Position numbers and translations under genes: made by a program | Part shown: positions 8,000 through 15,873 of the stretch, one piece after another | Layout: each line of letters starts with the position of its first letter | Position numbering within the stretch: position 1 is the first letter of the stretch | Assembly (NCBI RefSeq): GCF_000283655.1 | Contig: NC_016623.1 | Span: forward strand, 578,501-642,500 | Source: Azospirillum lipoferum 4B | Lineage (GTDB): Bacteria > Pseudomonadota > Alphaproteobacteria > Azospirillales > Azospirillaceae | Direction of reading: 5' to 3' | DNA length: 64,000 bases | The notes under the pieces: generated by a model | Told to the model about the DNA's origin: nothing | The model's database searches: none | What the model saw: the letters and a program-made list of their open reading frames with translations, nothing else

Positions 8000-9664
8000 T
8001 CACCTGACCTCCAGCCGCAGATCGACCGTCACGCTGTCGCTGCCGGCCGGTGCGTCCGCCACGGCGATGCCCACCGCGGCGGCGGGGCCGGGGGCCGGGT
8101 CCACGCGGTGCGGCAGGGCGACGGCGGGGCGCAGGACGGTGCCCATGCGGATGGCGCCGCGGGTCTTGCCGACCGGGGCGGTGCCGGCGGTGGCGACGGG
8201 GACGATGCCGCCGGCCGGGGCTGTGGTCAGGGCGACGCCGTCGGCCGGGCGGTCCGGCTCCAGACGGCGGACGCGGTCGTAATCGCGCTGCACCAGATTG
8301 CCGGCATCGATGCCGCCGGTGCCGACCTTGCGGAACTCGCCGGAACAGTCCTGCGCCTCGAAGCGGTTGGCGCGGCAGGTGCCGGTGACCGACAGGGCGG
8401 GGGCGAGCCCGTCGCGGCCGAGGCGGATCAGGCGGTCGGCATCGTCGAACCGGTTGCCGACTGCACTGGCGGCGACGATGGCCGCGGTCTGGATTTCGGC
8501 CGCGCGGTCGTTGGTGCCGTCGCCGAAGCTGGCGGTGCCGCCGGTGAACCGGTTGCGCTCCAGCGAGCGCACCACGATCAGACCGGCCGTCGGCTGTTTC
8601 GCCAGCCGGTATCCGGGCAGGAGCGAACCGCTGCAGCCGATCAAGCTGTTGCCGTACATCTCCGCCAGGGGCCCATGGATCCAGCCGTTGCCGCAGGCCT
8701 CGAAGGCGCAGTCCAGGAACTTGTTGTTGGACAGGAAGCTGCGCTTGGGCGGGCCGTCCTCCGCCAGGATGCCGTAGGGCGAGAAGCCGAAATGGCAGGA
8801 GATGAAGCTGGAATGGTCGATGCCGTTCTCCGGCGCGACGGCGATGGAGGCCAGCGTGTTGCCGGCGAGATCGGTGTCGAGGAACAGATGGTCGCCGAAG
8901 CTCTCGGTGCCGGCCGACCAGTAGGCGCCGATGTGGTTCTTGGTGAGCTGGCAGGAGATCAGCGAGGAATGGTCGCGCCAGACATCCACCCCGGCGCGGA
9001 AGCCGAACACCCCCACCCGTTCCAGCACGAAGCGGGAGGTCAGGGCCACCCCGCCCATGCCCGGTGGCGGGTCGCCCGGCCGGTTGCCGGGCTTCGGCCC
9101 CTGCAGGCTGAGATGGGCGATGCGGCTGCGTTGGTAGCCGTCATCATCACGAGCCGCCAGCCGGCTGCCCGCCCGGATGCCGAAGCGGCCGGCGCCGAGA
9201 TCCTCCGGCCAGGACAGCAGCGAGGCGCGCATGCCGGCGCCGACGATCTCCACCTCGTTGAAGGCCTCGTCATAGCGGTCGAGGTTGGGCAGGACGATCT
9301 CGCCGTCCAGCCGGTAATGGCCGGGCGGCACCATCACCGTTCCGCCATGGCCCGACCGCGACAGCTCCAGCACGGCACCCTGCAGGGCAGCCCAGTCGCA
9401 TTCCCGGTCGAGCGAGCGGACATGCGGATGGACGCGCCGCGCCGCCTCCAGGCTCTTGTAGCGTTCGGACAGGGGATGGCTGCGGCCATCGCCGATGGCG
9501 CCGCGGTCGCGGATCGACAGGGCGGGACCGGCTGACGGCGACGGTTCGGGTCGGGGGCGCAACGGCTTGTCCTGTGCGGCCTGCGCGGCGGCGGGGAGGG
9601 CCAGCGCCGCGGCCAGCAGCAGGCGCCTGCCGATGGGGCGGAAAAGTAGCGGAGGGGCCGTCAT
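8000..9664 (-). CDS. Secreted right-handed beta-helix (pectate-lyase-like) protein
   Basis: The product is 554 residues from the ATG at 9664, whose ATGA overlaps the stop of the upstream glycosyltransferase. A signal peptide is clear: basic GRR, then LLLAAALALPAAAQA. The middle has short, repeating Asn/Ser/Phe-rich rungs (SSLISCQLTKNHIGAYW, SSFISCHFGFSPYGI, NNKFLDCAFEACGNGW), typical of a parallel beta-helix. Such proteins at the end of exopolysaccharide operons are often polysaccharide lyases, epimerases or modifying enzymes in the periplasm. No catalytic residues are recognised here. It is the last gene of the reverse operon. Confidence 0.75.
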   Translation of the reverse strand: MTAPPLLFRPIGRRLLLAAALALPAAAQAAQDKPLRPRPEPSPSAGPALSIRDRGAIGDGRSHPLSERYKSLEAARRVHPHVRSLDRECDWAALQGAVLELSRSGHGGTVMVPPGHYRLDGEIVLPNLDRYDEAFNEVEIVGAGMRASLLSWPEDLGAGRFGIRAGSRLAARDDDGYQRSRIAHLSLQGPKPGNRPGDPPPGMGGVALTSRFVLERVGVFGFRAGVDVWRDHSSLISCQLTKNHIGAYWSAGTESFGDHLFLDTDLAGNTLASIAVAPENGIDHSSFISCHFGFSPYGILAEDGPPKRSFLSNNKFLDCAFEACGNGWIHGPLAEMYGNSLIGCSGSLLPGYRLAKQPTAGLIVVRSLERNRFTGGTASFGDGTNDRAAEIQTAAIVAASAVGNRFDDADRLIRLGRDGLAPALSVTGTCRANRFEAQDCSGEFRKVGTGGIDAGNLVQRDYDRVRRLEPDRPADGVALTTAPAGGIVPVATAGTAPVGKTRGAIRMGTVLRPAVALPHRVDPAPGPAAAVGIAVADAPAGSDSVTVDLRLEVR

Positions 9665-10941
9665 GGCGCGCAGGCCCGCGCCGCCGGTTCGTCGAGCCGT
9701 GCCAACGCCGCCAAGCCGCCACCCAGCGCGGCGCGGTAGACCTCCTCCACCCGGTCGAGATGGCGGTCCAGCGTGAAGGGCGCACGCCAATAGTCGGCAT
9801 GGGCGGCGCGGCCCATCCGCTGCACCTCGCCATCATGGGAGAGCAGGCGCAGGCAGCGGGCGAGGTCGGTGACGTCGCCGCTGCGGAACAGGAAGCCGTT
9901 TCCGCCCGGCTGCACCGCTTCCGCCGCCGCGCAATTGTCGCTGACGATCACGGGAACGCCGTTGGCCAGAGCCTCGTAGGCGGCAAGCCCGAAGGTCTCG
10001 TACCACAGCGACGGCACCACCAGCGCCCGCGCCCGCCGGACCTCCTCCAGCACGGCGCCGGGCGGCAGCCAGCCGGCGAGTTCCGCCTCCGGGTTCAGGC
10101 GGCGGACCGCCTCGGCCTCATCGCCGTCGCCGACGAAGCGCACCGGGGTGGCGGCCTGCGCCGCCGCCTCGGCCAGAAGGGCGGCGCCCTTCTCGCGCGA
10201 CAGGCGGCCGACGAACAGCACATTGCGGTTGTCGGCGACGGGAGCGGGGCCGCGGTCGCGGAGGTCGTCCGGCACCTCCACCGGGTTGGGGATCGGCAGG
10301 GTGACGGTGCCGGGGGGCAGATGCGGCGCGATCACCGCGCGCTGGCGGTCGCTGAGCGTCACCAGCGCCATGCCGCCGGTGAAGCCGCCGGCCAGCGCAC
10401 CCGCCGCATGCCTAGCCGCCCGCCACCATTTGTGATGCTGGGCGCGGGCGTCGCAGTCGGTGGCGAGGCAGCCGGCGGACAGCGCCCGGTGCGGGCAGTT
10501 GACGCCGTCGGGAAAGACGAAGAAGGCGCCGTTCGGACAGAGCGGGAAATAGTCGTGCAGGGTCAGCAGCACCGGCAGGCCGGAGCGGCGGCAGACCGGA
10601 AAGACGCTGGGCGACAGCGCCTTGGCCCAGCCATGTATATGGACCACCGTGTCGTTGGCCGGGCAGCGGGCCAGCAATTCGTCGAGCGCGCGTGCCGACT
10701 CCCGGTTCCAGATGCCGCGGAGCGCCGCCTGCATGCGGTCGGCGTTGCCCTTCAGGTCGGGCTGTTCCAGGCAATGGACGGTGATGCCGTCGATCAGCAA
10801 GGCGGGGTCGATGGGCGGCACGGCGGTGAAAAAGTGCACCCGGTGGCCGCGCCGCGCCAGCCCGACCGCCCCGGCGATGGCGACCTTGGCCAGCCCGCCG
10901 CTGGGATGGGCATGGTCGCAGAGGATGACGATGCTGCTCAT
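9661..10941 (-). CDS. Glycosyltransferase, GT4 type
   Basis: A 426-residue GT-B enzyme. The N-terminus SSIVILCDHAHPSGGLAKVA has the donor/acceptor loop seen in GT4 proteins. The C-terminal half contains FVGRLSREKG and an E-x7-E-like element, ETFGLAAYEAL. A cysteine-rich insertion at about 135-165 (FPLCPNG, VNCPHRALSAGCLATDC) is unusual and could bind a metal or form disulfides. It overlaps the beta-helix gene by four bases and follows the previous glycosyltransferase after a 10-base gap, so the three are co-transcribed. Its specificity is unknown. Confidence 0.88.
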   Translation of the reverse strand: MSSIVILCDHAHPSGGLAKVAIAGAVGLARRGHRVHFFTAVPPIDPALLIDGITVHCLEQPDLKGNADRMQAALRGIWNRESARALDELLARCPANDTVVHIHGWAKALSPSVFPVCRRSGLPVLLTLHDYFPLCPNGAFFVFPDGVNCPHRALSAGCLATDCDARAQHHKWWRAARHAAGALAGGFTGGMALVTLSDRQRAVIAPHLPPGTVTLPIPNPVEVPDDLRDRGPAPVADNRNVLFVGRLSREKGAALLAEAAAQAATPVRFVGDGDEAEAVRRLNPEAELAGWLPPGAVLEEVRRARALVVPSLWYETFGLAAYEALANGVPVIVSDNCAAAEAVQPGGNGFLFRSGDVTDLARCLRLLSHDGEVQRMGRAAHADYWRAPFTLDRHLDRVEEVYRAALGGGLAALARLDEPAARACAP

Positions 10942-10951
10942 GGCGGCGGGC

Positions 10952-12127
10952 TCATTGCAGGGCGTCGCGGTAGACGGCGGCGGTGCGGGCGGCGATCACC
11001 GGCCAGTCGAAGCGGCTGCGCACCAGCGACCGGCAGGCGTCGGCATCGGGCAGCCGGCGCTGGCCGGTCAGCGCTTCCTCCAGGCCGATGCCGATGGCGC
11101 GCGCGTCGGTTCCCGCCAGCACGAGGTCGCCGTCCAGCCCCTCCACCACCTCCGGCAGGCCGCCGACGGGGGTGACCAGCACCGGCGTGCCGGAGGCCAG
11201 CGATTCCAGCGCGGTGATGCCGAAACCCTCCAGCGCCTGCGACGGCATCACGCACAGGTCGGCGGCGCGGTAGGCCAGCGCCAGCTGCGAGTCGGGCACG
11301 AAGCCCAGCAGCCGCACATGTTCCTCCAGCCCCAGCGCGCCGATGCGGTCCTGCAGCGCCGCCGCTTCCGGGCCGCGGCCGGCGACGACCAGCAGCGCGT
11401 CGGGCACCCGGCGGCGCAGTTCCACCATGGAGTCAACCAGAGCGGCCAGCCCCATCCGCTTGACCAGCCGGCGGACCGTCAGGATCACGGGGCGTCCCTG
11501 TGGCCAGCCCAGCCGCGCCCGCGCCTGGTGCCGGCTGTCGGGCAGATCGTAGCGGTCGGCCTCGACCCCGCCCGGCACTCGCTGGATGCGGTCGGGCGGC
11601 ACGCCGTAGCGCTCGGCCAGGATGGTGCCGAAGGCGCGTGACAGCACGACGAAGCGGGTGGCGCGGTGGTAGACCAGCCGTTCCACCAGGAACTTCAGCC
11701 GCACCGACAGGGCGCCGGCCCCCTCCGCGGCGCTTTCCAATGCCCAGGGGCCGTGGAAATGGACGACCAGCGGCCGGTTGCGCAGGGAGGGCAGCGCCCC
11801 CACCGTGTTCAGCGCGAAGTGGGAGGCGACAAGGTCGGGGGCCTGCCGGCGCAGCGCCGCGGCGATGGCGGTGCGGGCCGCCGCCACGCGGCGCGGCAGC
11901 GAGGCGGTCGGCGGGGCGAAGCTGTCGATGCGGGCGCCGTTGTCCAGCGTGGCGGAGGTGTTGCCGAGCACCAGCCCGGAGAAGGCGATGCCCTGCTGCG
12001 GCAGATGACGGGCGAGGTGGTAGAACATGTTCTCCGCCCCGCCATGGGTTTCGGGGAACCAGCCCAGCCCGAGCTGGAGCACGCTGGCCTCCCGCATTTC
12101 CGCGGGGAAGGTCAGGCTTCCGTCCAT
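10952..12127 (-). CDS. Glycosyltransferase, GT4 type
   Basis: The protein is 391 residues. The ATG at 12127 is fixed by a strong AGGAGGACA site. The frame runs open far upstream, but that extension lies antisense of frame inside the polymerase gene. The N-terminal domain has the GG loop (WFPETHGGAENM). The C-terminal domain has TVRRLVKRMG and MPSQALEGFGITALESLASG, the donor-sugar pocket with E-x7-E. It overlaps the polymerase gene by 16 bases. It would act in the cytoplasm on the growing lipid-linked repeat unit. Confidence 0.9.
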   Translation of the reverse strand: MDGSLTFPAEMREASVLQLGLGWFPETHGGAENMFYHLARHLPQQGIAFSGLVLGNTSATLDNGARIDSFAPPTASLPRRVAAARTAIAAALRRQAPDLVASHFALNTVGALPSLRNRPLVVHFHGPWALESAAEGAGALSVRLKFLVERLVYHRATRFVVLSRAFGTILAERYGVPPDRIQRVPGGVEADRYDLPDSRHQARARLGWPQGRPVILTVRRLVKRMGLAALVDSMVELRRRVPDALLVVAGRGPEAAALQDRIGALGLEEHVRLLGFVPDSQLALAYRAADLCVMPSQALEGFGITALESLASGTPVLVTPVGGLPEVVEGLDGDLVLAGTDARAIGIGLEEALTGQRRLPDADACRSLVRSRFDWPVIAARTAAVYRDALQ

Positions 12128-13659
12128 CGATTGTCCTCCTGGGGCTTGTCCTCGGGGCGCATGTCCTCTGGGCGGTGCTCCGTGGCGAGCGCCGCCGGTG
12201 GCGGCGCGGGCTGGAGGCTGGCGAGCCCGTAATTCTTCGCGGCCATGCCCATGCCCAGGAAGAACCAGAAGCCGACGCCCGTGACCTTCACCAGCGTGTG
12301 TTCGAACACCATGCAGCCGAGGATCGTCAGGGCGGCGGCCTCGGCACAGCGGGCGAAGGGATCGGGCGGGGCGCCGCCCCGGCGCAGCAGCCCGACCATC
12401 AGCGTGACGATGCCCGCGACATAGCCGAGCGTGCCGGGCCAGCCCAGCTCGTAGGGGACGCGCAGGATGCCGCTGTCGAAATAGGCCATGGCGCCGAGAT
12501 GGCCGTCCTCGTTGGTCAGCTTGGTCGCGGTGTCGACGGTGCCGAGCCCGGCGCCGCGAACCTCCGTCAGCGCCTGGATCAGGAAGCGGCCGTAGAACTC
12601 CTGCCGTTCCTGATAGCTGCGGTCGTTCTCCATCGAATTCAGCGTGTCGAACCGCTTGACGATGGCCTGATTGACCAACGGCACGCTGAGCAGCGGCAGG
12701 GAGCACAGCACCAGACCGCAGCCGACCGCGACCAGCCGCAGCCGGTGCCGCCCGGGCATCGTCAGCAGCAGCCAGACGAAGACGAACAGCCCCGCCAGCC
12801 ACGCGGCGCGGACGAGGCTGAGCAGAAGCGATCCCAGCGCCAGGGCACCGGCGATCGGCACCAGGATGCCGCGCGCCGCCGGCAGCACGGCAAGCCCGGT
12901 CACCAGCAGGAAGGCCAGCGGGCCGGAGCTGTTCAGCGTGCTGAACACCCGCACCTGCATCGGCAGCGGCATGCCCTGGTTGGTCATGCCGACATTGATC
13001 AGCCAGCGCGCATCCCAGGGCGGCATGACGAAATACTGGATCAGCCCATAGCCGCCGACCAGCGCCATTCCCAGCACGAAGGCGCGCAGCACCGCGTCGC
13101 GGATCTGCGGGTAGATCGGCCAGTGCAGGGCGACATAGAGGCCGAGCGTCACCGGCACCAGCCAGTTCAGCAGCGCGAAGGTCGCCGCCGCCATGCCGGC
13201 CTGGGTGACGCCGTTGACGTAGGCGTAGAACAGCCCGATCATCACCGGCACGAATCCGAAATAGGCGCGGTAGCGCAGCATCGGCAGATACTGCGCGATC
13301 ACCAGACAGGTCATGGCGCCGACGGCAAACGGCGTCACCATCACCGGGCTGATCACGCTCCATCCCGCCTGGTAATCGACCAGCCGGCGCACCTCCGGCG
13401 TCAGGAACCACAGCCACCAGGTGAAGGCGGCGAAGCGGGCCGGGTCGCGCGTCACCAGCAGGGCGCCGGTGGCGAGCGCGCCGACCGGAAAGACGATTTC
13501 CAGCAGGCCGGCCTTGCCCATCAGCACCGGCATCGCCACCACGAACCAGAAGAGGGCGGGGGCCAACTTGGCGACGGACGGCAGGCCGTCCCCACCCTGG
13601 TGGTGGCCCGGCCGGGTCTGGTCGATCCCCGCAGCGGTGCCGGCAGTGGCAAAGGTCAT
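12112..13659 (-). CDS. Wzy/O-antigen-ligase-like polysaccharide polymerase
   Basis: A 515-residue integral membrane protein with about 10-12 hydrophobic segments and a large extracytoplasmic loop at about 330-400 (VPLVNQAIVKRFDTLN through GHLGAMAYFDSGI). This layout is typical of Wzy and O-antigen ligase families, which join repeat units on undecaprenyl carriers in the periplasm. Start and stop are fixed by overlaps at both ends: ATGA with the GT2 gene and 16 bases with the next glycosyltransferase. The sequence cannot separate a polymerase from a ligase. The presence of Wzx and a Wzc-like protein in the operon favours a polymerase. Confidence 0.8.
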   Translation of the reverse strand: MTFATAGTAAGIDQTRPGHHQGGDGLPSVAKLAPALFWFVVAMPVLMGKAGLLEIVFPVGALATGALLVTRDPARFAAFTWWLWFLTPEVRRLVDYQAGWSVISPVMVTPFAVGAMTCLVIAQYLPMLRYRAYFGFVPVMIGLFYAYVNGVTQAGMAAATFALLNWLVPVTLGLYVALHWPIYPQIRDAVLRAFVLGMALVGGYGLIQYFVMPPWDARWLINVGMTNQGMPLPMQVRVFSTLNSSGPLAFLLVTGLAVLPAARGILVPIAGALALGSLLLSLVRAAWLAGLFVFVWLLLTMPGRHRLRLVAVGCGLVLCSLPLLSVPLVNQAIVKRFDTLNSMENDRSYQERQEFYGRFLIQALTEVRGAGLGTVDTATKLTNEDGHLGAMAYFDSGILRVPYELGWPGTLGYVAGIVTLMVGLLRRGGAPPDPFARCAEAAALTILGCMVFEHTLVKVTGVGFWFFLGMGMAAKNYGLASLQPAPPPAALATEHRPEDMRPEDKPQEDNRWTEA

Positions 13660-14666
13660 GCCGGCGACTCCCGCCAGTCGCGCATTCCGGCCAGCCGGCC
13701 GCGCAGGGTGGCGCGCAGCTTCGCCCCGGCATGCCGGTCGCCGCGCAGGGCGAGCCGCGCCCATTGCACCGCTCCGGGAAACTCGCAGGTGCCGACCAGG
13801 AAGGCCCAGGCGGCGAAGACCATGCGGTTGGCCGGACTGAAATGGGCCATCAGGGCGATGGTGTCGTTGTAGGTGGCGTTCTCCTGTGCCAGCGGGTGGA
13901 AATGGTCGGATCCGCGCTGGTCGATGTCGAAGCGGACGGCCGGGAAATGGTCGACCGCCACCAGCGGGTCGTAGACCAGCCGCCAGCCGCGCCGCGACAG
14001 CCGCAGGCAGAAATCCACCTCGTTGCGGACCTGGGCGCCGCTGCCGCGCAGCCGGGTGTTCAGCCGTTCGTCGGCGATGGCGGCACGGCGGAAGCTCCAG
14101 TTCGCGCCCTTCAGGACATCGACGTCCTGCGCCGGGCCAACGCCCAGATGGTGGTTGCCGATGACGCGGCCGAACCATTGCAGCCGGCCGACGACCTGCC
14201 TCTCGCCGGTTTCGGGCACGCCGTCGTGATAGACATGGTCGCGTCCGCCGACGCCGCCGATCCTGGGATCGGTGCGATACCACGCCTCGATGCGCTCCAC
14301 CCAGTCGGGATGGGGAACGGCGTCGTCGTCGGTGATGGCGACGATGTCGGCGCGGGCATGGTCCATGCCGCGGTTGATGGCCGCCACCTGTCCCGGCACC
14401 TCGATCTCGACGACCTGCATCGGCAGCGCGCCCTCGTAGCGGCAGGCGACCTCGGCGGACGCGGGGTCGGTGTCGCGCACGGTGACGATCACCTGGGCGG
14501 GCGCCATGGTCTGGCGGACCAGCCCGTCGAGGCAGCCGGCCAGCTGGTCCGGCCGGCGGTAGGTCGGGACGATCACGGTGACGCCGAGGCGCTCCGTCGT
14601 ATCGGGATCGACGGGGACCAGCGGGATCGGCCGGGAAATGGCGGTGGGGGGCATGGTCTCGCTCAT
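13656..14666 (-). CDS. Glycosyltransferase, GT2 type
   Basis: A 336-residue GT-A enzyme. It has VTVIVPTYRRPDQLAGCLDGL for nucleotide binding at about 28-48 and the metal-binding ITDDDAVPHPDW at about 110-121. A later ED/QXXRW-like region is less clear. No long membrane segments are seen, so it is probably not a synthase. It sits between the polymerase and a GT4 gene with four-base overlaps on both sides, so it is translationally coupled. Confidence 0.88.
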   Translation of the reverse strand: MSETMPPTAISRPIPLVPVDPDTTERLGVTVIVPTYRRPDQLAGCLDGLVRQTMAPAQVIVTVRDTDPASAEVACRYEGALPMQVVEIEVPGQVAAINRGMDHARADIVAITDDDAVPHPDWVERIEAWYRTDPRIGGVGGRDHVYHDGVPETGERQVVGRLQWFGRVIGNHHLGVGPAQDVDVLKGANWSFRRAAIADERLNTRLRGSGAQVRNEVDFCLRLSRRGWRLVYDPLVAVDHFPAVRFDIDQRGSDHFHPLAQENATYNDTIALMAHFSPANRMVFAAWAFLVGTCEFPGAVQWARLALRGDRHAGAKLRATLRGRLAGMRDWRESPA

Positions 14667-15820
14667 GCCGGGGCCAGCTCCCGCCCGCGGGCGCTGTGGG
14701 CGGCCGGACGGGCCGGTGCCAGCGACGGTTCCTCGCCGTTCATCCAGCTGTCGATGGTCTCGCGCAGCCGCGTCTTGAACACGGCCCGGTCGAAGCGGGC
14801 GGCATAGGCCTGGATGGCGGTGGGGTCGAAGCGGTGTTCCTGCGCCTCGAACCGCTCCACCGCCTCGATCAGCGCCTCGGGCGTCTGCTGGTCGAAGAAC
14901 AGGCCGGACAGGCCGTCCTTCACCGTCTCTGTGGCGCCGCCGCGGTTCAAGGCGATCACCGGCCGGCCGGCGGCCATCGCCTCCACCGGCACGATGCCGA
15001 AATCCTCGTTGGCGGTGAAGACCAGGGCGCGGCAGGAGGCGTATTGCCGGTCCAGCTCCGCGGCGGAGCAGTGGCCGAGCAGTTCCACCGTCGGCCCGGC
15101 CATCTGCTTCAGACGGCGGAACTCCTCGCCTTCGCCGACGACGACCAGCTTGCGGCCCATGCGGTTGAAGGCCTCGACCGCCACGTCGGCGCGCTTGTAG
15201 GACACCAGCTGGCTGACGAACAGGTAATGGTCGCCGGGCGGCTCGGCGGTCGCGAAGCGGCGGGTCTCCACCGGCGGGTTGATGACGGTGGAGTCGCGGC
15301 GGTAGACCCGCCAGATGCGCTGGGCCACCGTTTCGGAGTTGGCGATGAAGCGGTCAACCCGCGCGGCGGTCGCCAGATCCCACTGCCGCAGCCGGTGGAT
15401 GGCGTAGGGCATCAGCGGCCGGATGACCGGACCCGCCGACGACAGATAGTCGTGATAGCCGCTCCACACATAGCGCATCGGCGTGTGGCAGTAGCAGACA
15501 TGCAGCGCGTCGGGTCGCGTCAGCACGCCCTTGGCCGGGCCGGATTCGCTGCTGATCACCAGATCGTAGGCGCTGAGGTCGAGCTGCTCCAGCGCCAGCG
15601 GCATCAGCGGCAGGTATTTCTGGTACATCCGGTGCGCCATCGGCAGCCGGTCGATGAAGGTGGTGGTGACCCGGTGGCTGCGGATGACCGGAGAGATGCG
15701 CTCCGGCCGATAGACGTGGGTGAAGACGTCAGCCTCCGGATACAGCTCGCACAGGGCTTCGATAACCTTCTCACCCCCGCGCATCCCGACGAGCCAGTAA
15801 TGGACGATCGCGACTTTCAT
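14663..15820 (-). CDS. Glycosyltransferase, GT4 type (WbaZ-like)
   Basis: The protein is 385 residues from the ATG at 15820, preceded by GGAGAACCCACC. The N-terminus KVAIVHYWLVGMRGGEKVIEAL and the stretch CYCHTPMRYVWSGYHDYL are characteristic of the mannosyltransferase-like WbaZ group. The C-terminal half has FVSQLVSYKRADVAV and the E-x7-E motif in ANEDFGIVPVEAMAAG. It follows the co-polymerase/kinase gene by 53 bases and overlaps the GT2 gene by four. Mannose transfer is a family-level guess only. Confidence 0.88.
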   Translation of the reverse strand: MKVAIVHYWLVGMRGGEKVIEALCELYPEADVFTHVYRPERISPVIRSHRVTTTFIDRLPMAHRMYQKYLPLMPLALEQLDLSAYDLVISSESGPAKGVLTRPDALHVCYCHTPMRYVWSGYHDYLSSAGPVIRPLMPYAIHRLRQWDLATAARVDRFIANSETVAQRIWRVYRRDSTVINPPVETRRFATAEPPGDHYLFVSQLVSYKRADVAVEAFNRMGRKLVVVGEGEEFRRLKQMAGPTVELLGHCSAAELDRQYASCRALVFTANEDFGIVPVEAMAAGRPVIALNRGGATETVKDGLSGLFFDQQTPEALIEAVERFEAQEHRFDPTAIQAYAARFDRAVFKTRLRETIDSWMNGEEPSLAPARPAAHSARGRELAPA

Positions 15821-15873
15821 GGTGGGTTCTCCGGCAAGGGGCAGACCTTCGCGAAAGGCTGGAAATCGGCCGC

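Noticed and set aside
9664-9790. Upstream extension of the beta-helix protein by 42 residues
   Set aside because: The extension lies inside the previous gene, is Arg/Gly-rich, and would bury the signal peptide. The overlapping ATG at 9664 fits the operon pattern.
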